A DNA stretch of 56,250 bases from Bacteroidaceae bacterium (GTDB lineage Bacteria; Bacteroidota; Bacteroidia; Bacteroidales; Bacteroidaceae): the NCBI GenBank assembly GCA_017516885.1, contig JAFXAR010000075.1, positions 1 to 56,250 on the forward strand. The letters run 5' to 3'. This document shows positions 42,016 to 50,477 of the stretch, one piece after another (within the stretch, counting starts at the first letter, position 1; every line of letters begins with the position of its first letter). Position numbers and translations under genes: made by a program. Under the pieces are notes generated by a model. The model was not told the origin of the DNA, searched no databases, and saw nothing but the letters and a program-made list of their open reading frames with translations.

Positions 42016-43278
42016 TCAGTCGCAGCAACCGTGCTCTGTGCTGTCAATGCGGTAGAGCTTGTCGCTGGGGCGCACCTTGCATGGCACTTTGAACGATACG
42101 CGGTCGCCCTTGTTTACAGTCTCCACCTTCTCAAGATTCACCCGGGGGTCGTCAAGCGTCATGTAGACAGCGCCGGTAGTTGGCCCGGTAACAAGAATCT
42201 TGTCGCCGGCATTTATTTTCCCGGCTTCAATGTGGAACTCGCCTACTCCTAATTTCGAGAAGTGCTTTATTGCCTTGCCTATGTAAACCTTGCGCTCCGT
42301 GGCCTGAGAGCCGTAGATGCTGCTCCATTCGCCAAGCTTCTGCCCCTGGTAGTAACCGTCCCAGAATCCGCGGTTAAAAACTGTCTTCAGCCTTTCGTCC
42401 CATGCGTCCTTCTTCTCCTCGGTGAGTTCGCCGGCGAGGTATGCTTCAAGCGCCTCGTTGTAGCATCCGGCAACGGTGCTTACATATTCAGGGCCGCGCG
42501 CACGCCCCTCAATCTTGAACACGCGCACTCCGCTTTCAATCATGCGGTCGATGAAGCGTATTGTCTTAAGGTCCTTTGGCGACATAATGTACTTGTTGTC
42601 TACCTCAAGTTCAATGTCGCTCTCGCGGTCCTTTACAATGTATCCCCTGCGGCACACCTGCATGCACTCGCCGCGGTTGGCGCTGCGGCCAAGCTGGTGG
42701 AGCGACATGTAGCATTTGCCCGAGATTGCCATGCAGAGCGCGCCGTGGCAGAACATTTCAATGCGTATGAGCTCCCCTTTAGGGCCGCAGATGTTCTCGT
42801 CAATGATAACCTTGTGTATGGCAGCCACCTGGTCCATGTTCAGCTCGCGGGCAAGCACCACGACATCGGCGAACTGGGCGTAGAACTTGAGCGCCTCGCT
42901 GTTGCTGATGTTGAGCTGGGTGGAGAGATGAACCTCCACGCCCACACGGTTGCAGTATTGCATTACGGCAACGTCGGCCGCAATTACAGCCGAAATGCCG
43001 CTCTCCTTTGCCGCATCTATTATATTATACATCAGTGCCAGGTCGTCCTCGTAAATAATGGTGTTTACAGTGAGGTAGCTTTTTATCCCATGGGCATCGC
43101 ATATTTGCGCAATCTCCCTGAGGTCGCTAATGGAGAACGCGCTTGCCGAATGGGAGCGCATGTTAAGGTGCTCAATGCCAAAGTATATTGAGTTTGCTCC
43201 GGCCTGTATGGCTGCCGCAAGGCTTTCGCGCGAGCCAACAGGCGCCATTATCTCAAAATCGCTTCTTTTGTATTTCAT
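42016..43278 (-). CDS. trhP: U32 family protein, TrhP (YegQ)-like tRNA hydroxylation factor
   Basis: 420-residue member of the U32 'peptidase' group. E. coli TrhP is needed for 5-hydroxyuridine at wobble position 34 of tRNA; no real peptidase role is expected. Marks are IMAPVGSRESLAAAIQAGANSIYFG, the Cys-rich block EMFCHGALCMAISGKCYMSL with NRGECMQVCRRGY, and KIEGRARGPEYV. The start is MKYKRSDFEIMAP; a second ATG at 43290 adds four residues. The far longer open frame upstream is not coding because it runs through dus on the other strand. It is divergent from dus, another tRNA-modification gene. Confidence 0.87.
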   Translation of the reverse strand: MKYKRSDFEIMAPVGSRESLAAAIQAGANSIYFGIEHLNMRSHSASAFSISDLREIAQICDAHGIKSYLTVNTIIYEDDLALMYNIIDAAKESGISAVIAADVAVMQYCNRVGVEVHLSTQLNISNSEALKFYAQFADVVVLARELNMDQVAAIHKVIIDENICGPKGELIRIEMFCHGALCMAISGKCYMSLHQLGRSANRGECMQVCRRGYIVKDRESDIELEVDNKYIMSPKDLKTIRFIDRMIESGVRVFKIEGRARGPEYVSTVAGCYNEALEAYLAGELTEEKKDAWDERLKTVFNRGFWDGYYQGQKLGEWSSIYGSQATERKVYIGKAIKHFSKLGVGEFHIEAGKINAGDKILVTGPTTGAVYMTLDDPRVNLEKVETVNKGDRVSFKVPCKVRPSDKLYRIDSTEHGCCD

Positions 43279-43315
43279 GTGAATAGTCATTTGTCGCAAA
43301 GATAATAATTTTTTA

Positions 43316-43323
43316 TATCTTTG
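43316..43323 (+). promoter_or_regulatory. Putative dus promoter -7 box
   Basis: TATCTTTG is an exact TAnnTTTG match, 24 bases before the dus ATG. Transcription would start about seven bases later, so the leader would begin at or near the AAACAGTTTCTTA box. A TTG at 43291 is 22 bases upstream, slightly far. Confidence 0.6.
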
Positions 43324-43326
43324 CAC

Positions 43327-43339
43327 AAACAGTTTCTTA
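43327..43339 (+). promoter_or_regulatory. AAACAGTTTCTTA leader box before dus
   Basis: The 13-base sequence AAACAGTTTCTTA ends eight bases before the ATG. It is identical to the box before luxS (47765-47777) and close to the AAACAGCTTCT boxes before three minus-strand genes. Confidence 0.5.
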
Positions 43340-43347
43340 TAATAAGA

Positions 43348-44352
43348 ATGAAAATAGGCAATATTGAATTTGGCCGTTTCCCGGTGTTTCTTGCTCCAAT
43401 GGAGGATGTTACCGACGAGGCTTTCCGCTTGCTGTGCAAGCGGTTCGGGGTTGACATGGTGTACACAGAATTTGTGTCGAGCGACGCTCTGATACGCGAC
43501 ATAAACAGCACGGTGCGCAAGCTGAACATACACGACTGCGAGCGTCCTGTGGCCATACAGATTTACGGCAATGAGGTTGCCCCTATGGTTGAGGCGGCAA
43601 AGAGGGTGGAGCAGGCGCGCCCCGACATTCTTGACATAAATTTCGGATGCCCGGTAAAGAAAGTCGCACGCAAGGGGTGCGGCGCGGGCATGCTGCAGAA
43701 TATTCCCAAACTGCTTGAGATAACAAAAGCGGTTGTGGATGCAGTGGATATTCCTGTTACAGTGAAAACCCGCTTGGGGTGGGACGAGAGCAGCAAGTGC
43801 ATTGTCGGCCTTGCCGAACAGCTGCAGGATTGCGGCATTGCCGCGCTCACTGTGCACGGCCGCACGCGCGCGCAGATGTACACAGGCGATGCCGACTGGA
43901 CACTCATTGGCGAAATAAAGAAAAACCCCCGCATGCATATACCAATAATAGGCAATGGAGATGTAAAAACCCCCGAGCGCGCAAAGGAGTGCTTTGAAAA
44001 GTATGGCGTTGATGCGGTGATGATTGGCCGTGCCAGTTTTGGACAGCCTTGGATTTTCCGCGATGTAAAGCATTATCTTGAGCATGGCGAGCCGGCAGTT
44101 CCCTTTACTTTTGCCGAGTGCATGGATATTCTGCGCCAGCAGGTAAGGGATAGTGTAGAGTGGCTTGGCGAGCGTCCGGGAATTCTGCATGTGCGCCGGC
44201 ATCTGGCTGCAACGCCGCTGCTGAAGGGACTGCCCGATTTCCGTCCTCTGCGCATAGCGATGCTCCGCGCCGAAAAGGTAGACGAGCTCATGGCAATTCT
44301 TGACCGCATAGTGAATGAATATGGCGGGAACGGGCTCAGGGCTGAGAATTAG
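43348..44352 (+). CDS. dus: tRNA-dihydrouridine synthase (DusB-like)
   Basis: FMN enzyme that reduces uridines in the tRNA D-loop. The start is MKIGNIEFGRFPVFLAPME; the in-frame TTG upstream lies in the promoter. Motifs are LAPMEDVTDEAFRLLC, the catalytic Cys101 in DINFGCPVKKVARKGCGAGML, VTVKTRLGWDE, VHGRTRAQMYTGDADW, and IIGNGDVKTPERA with VMIGRASFGQPWIF. Length 334 is normal. It has its own promoter and ends at a shared terminator. Confidence 0.94.
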   Translation: MKIGNIEFGRFPVFLAPMEDVTDEAFRLLCKRFGVDMVYTEFVSSDALIRDINSTVRKLNIHDCERPVAIQIYGNEVAPMVEAAKRVEQARPDILDINFGCPVKKVARKGCGAGMLQNIPKLLEITKAVVDAVDIPVTVKTRLGWDESSKCIVGLAEQLQDCGIAALTVHGRTRAQMYTGDADWTLIGEIKKNPRMHIPIIGNGDVKTPERAKECFEKYGVDAVMIGRASFGQPWIFRDVKHYLEHGEPAVPFTFAECMDILRQQVRDSVEWLGERPGILHVRRHLAATPLLKGLPDFRPLRIAMLRAEKVDELMAILDRIVNEYGGNGLRAEN

Positions 44353-44410
44353 TAAGGGGAGACTCTGTAAATTGGCAATCAATTACGGCCTGATTTATAG
44401 AAACTTACTA

Positions 44411-44453
44411 AACAATATGCGGGCGGTCATTAACAGGCCGCCCGCATGTTGTT
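44411..44453. terminator. Bidirectional terminator between dus and the acyltransferase gene
   Basis: AACAATATGCGGGCGG, an 11-base loop, and CCGCCCGCATGTTGTT make a 16-bp stem with one G-U-type pair. It lies 59 bases after dus and 25 bases from the convergent stop. Confidence 0.82.
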
Positions 44454-44477
44454 TATATAAAATGTCAACAGTTCTCT

Positions 44478-45632
44478 TTACTCCTCAGTCGCCTTCAGGT
44501 AGTTGATTACCGGGTTGGCATACATCTCGAGAATCTTTGTGCGGCAGAATGCGTCGTCGCGGTTGGGAAGGTCTACCTTCTCAATCTGTCCCTGCAGATA
44601 GGCATCAAGCTTTGCCCTCTCCTCGGCTGTGCAGCAGCCGGCGAAGCGGGTGTCGCCTGTCAGCAGTTCATAGAAGTAGTAGTTTATGCTCCAGAACTTG
44701 TAGTTGCTGTGGATGTGCCTGTCTATTATGCGTGCCACGGCTGCGGTCTTCTCGTTCTTTCCTATTGAGCGGTCAATCTTGTCAATCTCGTCGTTAATGC
44801 AGTTGGCGATGTGGTAGTGGATGCCGCCCTTGTAGCCGAACATTCCTGTCTGCATGTTTATGAGGTCGTCCATGGGCGATTTCTTGTGTTCGGGGTTGTC
44901 ACGCTTCTGCTGGAACTCCTTTGCCTTGAGATAGTCGCATGGGTCGTATTCGTATGATATTGTGGTGGGGGCAATGTTCAGTTCCTTCAGCGCGTCTATT
45001 ATGTCGCCGCCGCTGTACATTGAGAGCATCTTGATGAGGCCCTCCTGAGTGCGGTCGTTGCTGTCCTTGGCGCGTCCCTCGCGCTGTGCAAGCCAAATGG
45101 GCTGGCTGCGCTCGGCAATCGTGTAGTGGATGTACGATGATAGGCGCTTTGACGATGCGAGCATCTCTCTTATAGATGCTGAACGCTGCACAATGAAGCT
45201 GCGGTTTACGCGCACAAGCTTCTTTATCCAGGGGCGGATAAGCAGATTGTCTCCGATAGCAATTTCAACGGTGTTGCCTATTGTGTCTACCATGGCAATG
45301 CACAGGAATGCTGAGTCCATGATTATGTCGCGGTGGTTTGAGATGCAGAGCGATTTGCTCATGTTCTCCCTGTTCTCGTAGCTGATTGTCAGTCCGCTTG
45401 AGAGCTTGGCAATCACTCCCTTTATGAAGGGGTATACAAGTGCCTTTTGGAATTCAAGATTGCTTTTTGATGCGCGCATTGCTGCTGCAATGTTCTCAAA
45501 AGGCATTCCTTTGAATGCATGTCCCATTGCGCCCTGGAATTCCGGGTCGGCTATGAGCTCTTCAAATACCTGTGGGAGTTCCTCCGGGGTGTAGGGGCGG
45601 ATTTCGTCAAATTCTGCTGGAATCATATTCAT
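44478..45632 (-). CDS. Lysophospholipid acyltransferase family protein
   Basis: 384 residues with a PlsC-like acyltransferase core. The motif SNHRDIIMDSAFL (His100, Asp106) stands for NHxxxxD but with five residues between His and Asp. VNRSFIVQRS and WLAQREGRAKDSNDRTQEGLIKML resemble acceptor- and phosphate-binding motifs II and III. The C-terminal 150 residues are helical and charged, with no family I know. It probably acylates glycerol phosphates or lipids at the inner membrane. The AAACAGCTTCT leader element lies just upstream of its start. Confidence 0.78.
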   Translation of the reverse strand: MNMIPAEFDEIRPYTPEELPQVFEELIADPEFQGAMGHAFKGMPFENIAAAMRASKSNLEFQKALVYPFIKGVIAKLSSGLTISYENRENMSKSLCISNHRDIIMDSAFLCIAMVDTIGNTVEIAIGDNLLIRPWIKKLVRVNRSFIVQRSASIREMLASSKRLSSYIHYTIAERSQPIWLAQREGRAKDSNDRTQEGLIKMLSMYSGGDIIDALKELNIAPTTISYEYDPCDYLKAKEFQQKRDNPEHKKSPMDDLINMQTGMFGYKGGIHYHIANCINDEIDKIDRSIGKNEKTAAVARIIDRHIHSNYKFWSINYYFYELLTGDTRFAGCCTAEERAKLDAYLQGQIEKVDLPNRDDAFCRTKILEMYANPVINYLKATEE

Positions 45633-45651
45633 CGTATTTTTTTTTAGTGTT

Positions 45652-45690
45652 AGAAGCTGTTTAAATTTCTAAATAATATTTTCCTGTAGT
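45652..45690 (-). repeat. Leader repeat copy B (AAACAGCTTCT box)
   Basis: Read on the minus strand: CAGGAAAATATTATTTAG followed by AAATTTAAACAGCTTCT, ending 19 bases before the acyltransferase ATG. It matches copies A (16314) and C (56110). Confidence 0.7.
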
Positions 45691-45710
45691 GCGCTCTTGT
45701 GCAAATTGTG

Positions 45711-45731
45711 TTTACCGCAAAATACGGTAAA
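45711..45731. repeat. Inverted repeat in a divergent intergenic region
   Basis: TTTACCG-CAAAATA-CGGTAAA, two 7-bp arms with a 7-base centre, in the 224-base gap between the divergent acyltransferase and gate-domain transporter genes. It could be an operator; no regulator is linked. Confidence 0.4.
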
Positions 45732-45798
45732 ATATTTTAGAAAACAAAATATAGCGGCTTTTTTGTTGCCCGCATTCTATTATATGGGTTTGAGGTGG

Positions 45799-45828
45799 TT
45801 GCTGTTTCGGGATTTTAAATTAAATTTG
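45799..45828 (+). promoter_or_regulatory. Promoter of the gate-domain transporter gene
   Basis: TTG (45799-45801), exactly 19 bases, then TAAATTTG (45821-45828): the best match to the Bacteroidota consensus in this window. It is 28 bases before the ATG. Confidence 0.75.
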
Positions 45829-45856
45829 CAAACTTAAAGATGCAATCTGTTACTTT

Positions 45857-46987
45857 ATGAAAAAGAGAAAATCCATTATCCCTAATGGGGTAATCTGTCT
45901 TGTTGTGTTTTTTGCGCTGTTTGGCTATATCGCCTCGCAGATGGGAACTGCAAATATGCTCAAGACTATTATGAATACATCGCACGACCTTTTGCTGAAT
46001 ACCGTATTCCTGCTCATGGCAATATGTGTGATAACCGGTGCTATTGGCAAGCTCTTCGTGGAGTTCGGCGTTGTTAAATTGCTCGAAGGGCTGCTGCGCC
46101 CGCTTATGAGGCCTCTTTTCAATTTGCCTGGCGTTGCCTCTCTTGGCGCGGTGATGACATTTCTTTCTGATAATCCTGCAATAATTTCCCTTGCCAAGGA
46201 CAAGCGCTTTGCCGCTTACTTTAAAAAGTTCCAGTTTATCTCTCTTACTAACTTTGGTACGGCCTTCGGAATGGGGCTTATTGTTATAGTGAGCATGGTG
46301 GCTTACGGCTATTCGTTTGAACCGTTCGTTGGCCTCTTTGGCGCATTTGCGGGCTGTATCGTCTCAACCCGCCTGATGCAGCATTTTATTTTAAAGTCTT
46401 ATCCGTCATATAAAATAGAGGCTGCTGCAGAACTTGAGACAAGCGGGGAGGTGCAGGGCGAAGAGGAGAAAAAGCCGCTGTTCCAGCGCATTCTTGACTC
46501 GCTGCTTGACGGCGGACGCGAGGGAGTGGATGTCGGCATGGCCATAATACCCGGCGTGCTAATAATATCAACCCTTGTGATGCTTCTTACTTTCGGCCCG
46601 GCGAAGGGCGCGGATTTTACCGGCGAGGCATATCAGGGCGTAGAGCTTCTTCCATGGGTCGGAGAAAAGCTTGGATTCATCTTTGAGTGGCTCTTCGGGT
46701 TTACCGACCCGCATCTTATTGCCTTCCCGATTACAGCGCTCGGCGCTGTGGGGGCAGCATTGAGCCTTGTGCCTGAGTTTGCCTCTTCGGGGTGGATTGA
46801 CGGCAATGCCATTGCGGTGTTCACGGCAATAGGAATGTGCTGGAGCGGATATTTGAGCACGCATACAGCAATGCTTGATACAATGGGCTACCGGCAGCTT
46901 ACTTCAAAGGCTATTCTTGCGCACACAGTGGGCGGCTTTGTTGCCGGAATTGTGGCACACTGGACTTATGTGCTTGTCACCCTTTAA
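45857..46987 (+). CDS. Nucleoside-recognition (gate) domain membrane protein
   Basis: 376-residue inner-membrane protein with about eight helices in two similar halves split by a charged cytoplasmic loop (about 190-215, ELETSGEVQGEEEKKPLFQRI). The repeated gate-like segments are VASLGAVMTFLSDNPAIISLAKD in the first half and HLIAFPITALGAVGAALS in the second. It resembles the CD0519/CD1768-type family; what it carries is unknown. A consensus promoter precedes it. mtnN follows after 39 bases. Confidence 0.72.
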   Translation: MKKRKSIIPNGVICLVVFFALFGYIASQMGTANMLKTIMNTSHDLLLNTVFLLMAICVITGAIGKLFVEFGVVKLLEGLLRPLMRPLFNLPGVASLGAVMTFLSDNPAIISLAKDKRFAAYFKKFQFISLTNFGTAFGMGLIVIVSMVAYGYSFEPFVGLFGAFAGCIVSTRLMQHFILKSYPSYKIEAAAELETSGEVQGEEEKKPLFQRILDSLLDGGREGVDVGMAIIPGVLIISTLVMLLTFGPAKGADFTGEAYQGVELLPWVGEKLGFIFEWLFGFTDPHLIAFPITALGAVGAALSLVPEFASSGWIDGNAIAVFTAIGMCWSGYLSTHTAMLDTMGYRQLTSKAILAHTVGGFVAGIVAHWTYVLVTL

Positions 46988-47026
46988 GAGGCATCTGAAT
47001 TTATATCTTAATTTTATAGAACTAAA

Positions 47027-47722
47027 ATGAAAATAGGCGTTTTAACGGCAATGACATCGGAATATGAGCAGCTTGCTTCGCTGCTCAGCGGCGCATGCGG
47101 GCGCACGGAGGGCGGCATAGGCTATCTGACAGGCAAACTTGGCAATAATGAGATTGTGCTTCGCCAGTGCGGAATAGGAAAGGTAAATGCGGCAGTAGGT
47201 GCGGCAGAGATGATACGCTCCTTCTCGCCCGATGCTGTAGTAAGTACCGGCGTGGCCGGCGGCATTGATGCATGCCTTGGGGTGATGGACGTGGTTGTCA
47301 GCTCTTCGCTGGTTTATCATGATGTATGGTGCGGAATGGACTGCGAATATGGCCAGGTGCAAGGCCTGCCCACATATTTGCCGGCTGCCGAAAGGCTGTG
47401 GAAATGTGCGGCAGGGCTTAACGGCGACAAGGAGAACAGAACCCGCATTCACACCGGGCTTATATGTACCGGCGACCAGTTTATAACCGACCGCGATGAA
47501 CTTGATAAAATTAAGTCAAACTTTCCCGAAGGTCTTGCTGTTGACATGGAGTCGGCTGCAATTGCACAGGTCTGCTATCTGTACAAAGTGCCTTTTGTGA
47601 GTTTCCGCATAATAAGCGACACGCCGGGCGTTGACAAGCATATTGAGCAGTACGAGAACTTTTGGGGCGAAATGGCCAACCGCTCGTTCGGCGTTACCAG
47701 AATGTTCCTTTCGCGGCTTTGA
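47027..47722 (+). CDS. mtnN: 5'-methylthioadenosine/S-adenosylhomocysteine nucleosidase
   Basis: Removes adenine from methylthioadenosine and S-adenosylhomocysteine, giving S-ribosylhomocysteine for LuxS. Motifs are IGVLTAMTSEYEQL, CGIGKVNAAVGAAEMI, VVSTGVAGGID, CTGDQFITDR, VDMESAAIAQVCYL (substrate Glu) and RIISDTPG with the catalytic Asp. Length 231 is normal. luxS follows on the same strand after 57 bases, so the two steps are made together. Confidence 0.95.
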   Translation: MKIGVLTAMTSEYEQLASLLSGACGRTEGGIGYLTGKLGNNEIVLRQCGIGKVNAAVGAAEMIRSFSPDAVVSTGVAGGIDACLGVMDVVVSSSLVYHDVWCGMDCEYGQVQGLPTYLPAAERLWKCAAGLNGDKENRTRIHTGLICTGDQFITDRDELDKIKSNFPEGLAVDMESAAIAQVCYLYKVPFVSFRIISDTPGVDKHIEQYENFWGEMANRSFGVTRMFLSRL

Positions 47723-47751
47723 GAAGAGAACGGCGCAGTTGTGCCTAAAAT

Positions 47752-47777
47752 AAACAGTTTATAGAAACAGTTTCTTA
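47752..47777 (+). promoter_or_regulatory. Doubled AAACAGTTT leader box before luxS
   Basis: AAACAGTTTATAG (47752-47764) followed directly by AAACAGTTTCTTA (47765-47777), ending two bases before the luxS ATG. The second copy equals the box before dus. Confidence 0.5.
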
Positions 47778-47779
47778 AA

Positions 47780-48259
47780 ATGAAGAAAATACCATCTTTT
47801 ACAATAGACCATATTCGCCTCAAGAGGGGAATCTATGTGTCGCGGCAGGATGAGGCCGGCGGCGAGACGATTACGACATTTGATGTCAGAATGAAAGAGC
47901 CTAACCGCGAGCCTGCTCTCAGCCCGAGCGCAATACATACAATAGAGCATTTGGCTGCAACATTCCTGCGCAATCACCCTCAGTGGGCGTCAAGAATAAT
48001 ATACTGGGGGCCTATGGGCTGTCTCACCGGAAACTATCTCATTGTCAAGGGCGATGTTTCATCGGCCGAAATTCTTCCTTTGGTGCGTGAGACATTTGAG
48101 TTTGTGGCATCGTTTGAGGGCGATGTGCCGGGCGCTTCGGCGCGCGACTGCGGCAACTGTCTGCTTATGAATCTGCCCGAGGCGCGCTGGGAGGCAAGGA
48201 AATACCTCGCAGAGGTGCTTGAGTGCGCAACTGATGAAAACCTGAACTATCCGCAATAA
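47780..48259 (+). CDS. luxS: S-ribosylhomocysteine lyase
   Basis: Splits S-ribosylhomocysteine into homocysteine and DPD, the precursor of autoinducer-2. The metal site is His53 and His57 (AIHTIEHLAATFLRN) with Cys124 (ARDCGNC). The catalytic Cys81 is in YWGPMGCLTGNYL. Length 159 is normal. With mtnN upstream this completes the activated methyl cycle without SAH hydrolase. Confidence 0.97.
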   Translation: MKKIPSFTIDHIRLKRGIYVSRQDEAGGETITTFDVRMKEPNREPALSPSAIHTIEHLAATFLRNHPQWASRIIYWGPMGCLTGNYLIVKGDVSSAEILPLVRETFEFVASFEGDVPGASARDCGNCLLMNLPEARWEARKYLAEVLECATDENLNYPQ

Positions 48260-48273
48260 AAAGCTTGTAAAAT

Positions 48274-49227
48274 ATGATACTCTCAATATTGGGTTTTGTA
48301 GCAGGAATAGCTCTTGTTATACTGGGTGCCGACTGGCTCACTAACGGTGCTTCGGCCTTGGCGCGCCGCTTGAAAATGAGCGAGCTCATGATTGGCCTGA
48401 CAATCGTTGCACTGGGAACATCGTTGCCCGAACTTGTGATAAGCGTGGCTTCTGCCCTGTCGGGAAACTCGGGAATATCGCTTGGCAATGTTCTTGGAAG
48501 CAATATATTCAATGGCATGCTTATACTTGGCATTACTGCACTCATTACCCCGGTGGTGTTCAATGGCAGGATGCTGTCGCGTGAACTGCCGTTCAATCTG
48601 CTGGCTTCGCTTGTGGTGATTCTTGTGTCGGGAAGCATGCTCGTGGGCGGCGCTCCGGGCGAGTATATTACGCGCTACGGAGGAATGCTGCTGCTCTGCT
48701 TCTGCGCTGTGTTCGTGCGCTATACATTTACAATAACCTCCGAAAAGGAAGAGGACGCAGCAGTGCAGCCGATGCCTGCAATGAAAATGGTGCTTATGAT
48801 TGCGGGCGGCCTTGCAGCGCTTATATTCGGCGGCAAGGTGTTTGTGAATGGTGCAACGGATATTGCGCGCCTGTTCGGCCTCTCTGAGGCGCTAATCGGA
48901 ATAACCATAGTCTCTGCCGGCAGTTCGCTGCCCGAACTTGCAGTGTCGGTGAATGCTGCGCGCAAGGGAAATGTGGGCATAGCGCTTGGCAATATCCTTG
49001 GCAGCAGCATTCTCAACATATTCTTCATTCTTGGCTGCAGTGCCACAATAGTCCCTATTTCGCTTTCGGGATTCAGTCCGGTTGACTATTATGTGCTGCT
49101 GGTATCTTCACTGTTTATCTATCTTTTCGGGCAGTTTGGCGGCAAGAATGTCATCAACCGCACCGAAGGCGCTCTGCTTGTACTGGGCTATGCCGGTTAT
49201 TTAACGTATCTTATAATGGGCATTTGA
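48274..49227 (+). CDS. Calcium/sodium antiporter (YrbG/CaxA family)
   Basis: Inner-membrane cation exchanger of the CaCA superfamily, 317 residues and about ten helices. The two alpha repeats are clear: LTIVALGTSLPELVISVASALSG with LGNVLGSNIFNGMLILG, and ITIVSAGSSLPELAVSVNAARKG with LGNILGSSILNIFFILG. Ca2+ or Na+ preference is taken from the family. It begins 14 bases after luxS. Confidence 0.93.
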   Translation: MILSILGFVAGIALVILGADWLTNGASALARRLKMSELMIGLTIVALGTSLPELVISVASALSGNSGISLGNVLGSNIFNGMLILGITALITPVVFNGRMLSRELPFNLLASLVVILVSGSMLVGGAPGEYITRYGGMLLLCFCAVFVRYTFTITSEKEEDAAVQPMPAMKMVLMIAGGLAALIFGGKVFVNGATDIARLFGLSEALIGITIVSAGSSLPELAVSVNAARKGNVGIALGNILGSSILNIFFILGCSATIVPISLSGFSPVDYYVLLVSSLFIYLFGQFGGKNVINRTEGALLVLGYAGYLTYLIMGI

Positions 49228-49250
49228 TTTGCTTTTTTGTACTATTTTCG
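49224..49250 (+). promoter_or_regulatory. Possible promoter of the GNAT-like gene
   Basis: TTG (49224-49226), 16 bases, then TATTTTCG (49243-49250), 36 bases before the ATG. The -7 box has the TTCG ending seen elsewhere here. Confidence 0.4.
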
Positions 49251-49286
49251 CTATTTTTACACGAATTTTTGAAATTGTAGGTTTTC

Positions 49287-50417
49287 ATGGCTGTAAAGAT
49301 AGTAAAAGTAGAGACTAAAGACCAGCTCAAGAAGTTTATAAACTTCGGGTACGAACTCTATAAGGATTGTCCTTATTATGTTCCGGAACTGTATGAGGAT
49401 GCGCTGAATACTCTGCGCAAGGACCGTAATGCAGCCTTTGAGTTCTGCGATGCCGACTATTTCCTTGCCGTGCGCGGCAGATGGATAGTGGGGCGCATTG
49501 CCGTTATTATCAACAATAAGGCCAATGAAAAATGGAACCGCAAGTGCGCGCGCTTTGGCTGGGTTGATTTTATTGATGATGATGAGGTGGCAGACTTCCT
49601 CTTTTATGCAGCCGAGAAGTGGGCGCGCGAGCGCGGAATGACTGAGATAGTCGGCCCGATGGGCTTTACCGACCTTGACCGCGAGGGCATGCTCATTGAG
49701 GGCTTTGACCGCATGGGCACAATGTCTACAATCTACAACCACCCATATTACCCCAGGCAGATGAAGCGCATGGGCTATCTGAAGGATGTTGACTGGGTTG
49801 AGTACCTGCTTAAGATTCCATCGGGGAAGTGGGAGAAGGCAGAGCGCATATCGGCGATAGTTACACGGAAATTCGGTCTCCGCACCGTGAGGTGCAGTTC
49901 GCGCCGCGAACTTGCCAAGCGCTACGGCACGTCTCTTTTTGAACTTGTAAACGAGTGCTACGCGCCGCTGTATGGCTATTCGCCGTTGAGCAAGAAGCAG
50001 ATTGACCAGTTCATAAAGATGTATCTGCCTGTCATAGATCTGCGCCTTGTGTCGCTGGTGGTTGACAAGAATGATAATCTTGTGGCGCTTGGTGTAAGCA
50101 TCTATTCGCTTGCCGATGCATTGCGCAAGGCAAAAGGGCGTCTGCTGCCGTTTGGCTGGTGGCACATGATTAAGGCGCTTTTCATAAAGCACCCTTCAAG
50201 GCTCGACTTCCTGCTCGTGGCTGTAAAGCCTGAGTATCAGAGCAAGGGCGCATTTGCGCTTATATTCAAGGATTTGCTCGACAACTTCCAGAAACTGAAG
50301 ATTGTTGATGTTGAGAGCAACCCCGAACTTGAGACAAACGTGAAGGTGCAAAGCCTGTGGGATGATTTTGAAAAGGAACAGCACAAGCGCCGCCGTGCCT
50401 TCAAGAAGGAACTTTGA
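49287..50417 (+). CDS. GNAT-like acetyltransferase-fold protein, function unknown
   Basis: 376 residues. I recognise the Bacteroidota family with RWIVGRIAVIINNKANEKWN, WVDFIDDDEVADFLFYAAE and ARERGMTEIVGPMGFTDLDREG, which looks like the beta strands and cofactor region of a GNAT fold. A second, similar part (about 260-350) has RLDFLLVAVKPEYQSKGAFALIF, where KPEYQSKG resembles the acetyl-CoA pyrophosphate loop. The C-terminus is basic (EQHKRRRAFKKEL). No substrate can be given. A small hairpin separates it from parE. Confidence 0.6.
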   Translation: MAVKIVKVETKDQLKKFINFGYELYKDCPYYVPELYEDALNTLRKDRNAAFEFCDADYFLAVRGRWIVGRIAVIINNKANEKWNRKCARFGWVDFIDDDEVADFLFYAAEKWARERGMTEIVGPMGFTDLDREGMLIEGFDRMGTMSTIYNHPYYPRQMKRMGYLKDVDWVEYLLKIPSGKWEKAERISAIVTRKFGLRTVRCSSRRELAKRYGTSLFELVNECYAPLYGYSPLSKKQIDQFIKMYLPVIDLRLVSLVVDKNDNLVALGVSIYSLADALRKAKGRLLPFGWWHMIKALFIKHPSRLDFLLVAVKPEYQSKGAFALIFKDLLDNFQKLKIVDVESNPELETNVKVQSLWDDFEKEQHKRRRAFKKEL

Positions 50418-50426
50418 CAGCAGAGA

Positions 50427-50442
50427 GCCGGATTAGTCCGGC
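50427..50442 (+). terminator. Short hairpin upstream of parE
   Basis: GCCGGA-TTAG-TCCGGC, a perfect 6-bp GC-rich stem, followed by AATTTATAAT. It is 10 bases after the GNAT-like gene. The lack of a T-tract makes it a weak terminator or attenuator. Confidence 0.4.
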
Positions 50443-50477
50443 AATTTATAATAGAATAACAGGAAAACCATAGCATA

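Noticed and set aside
42262-43191. A 309-codon plus-strand frame opposite the U32 gene
   Set aside because: Antisense shadow of the U32 gene; no start context and no recognisable domain.
42016-44382. A 788-codon open frame on the minus strand
   Set aside because: Only the last 420 codons match the U32 family. The rest is antisense to dus, which has clear motifs and its own promoter; the true start is the ATG at 43278.
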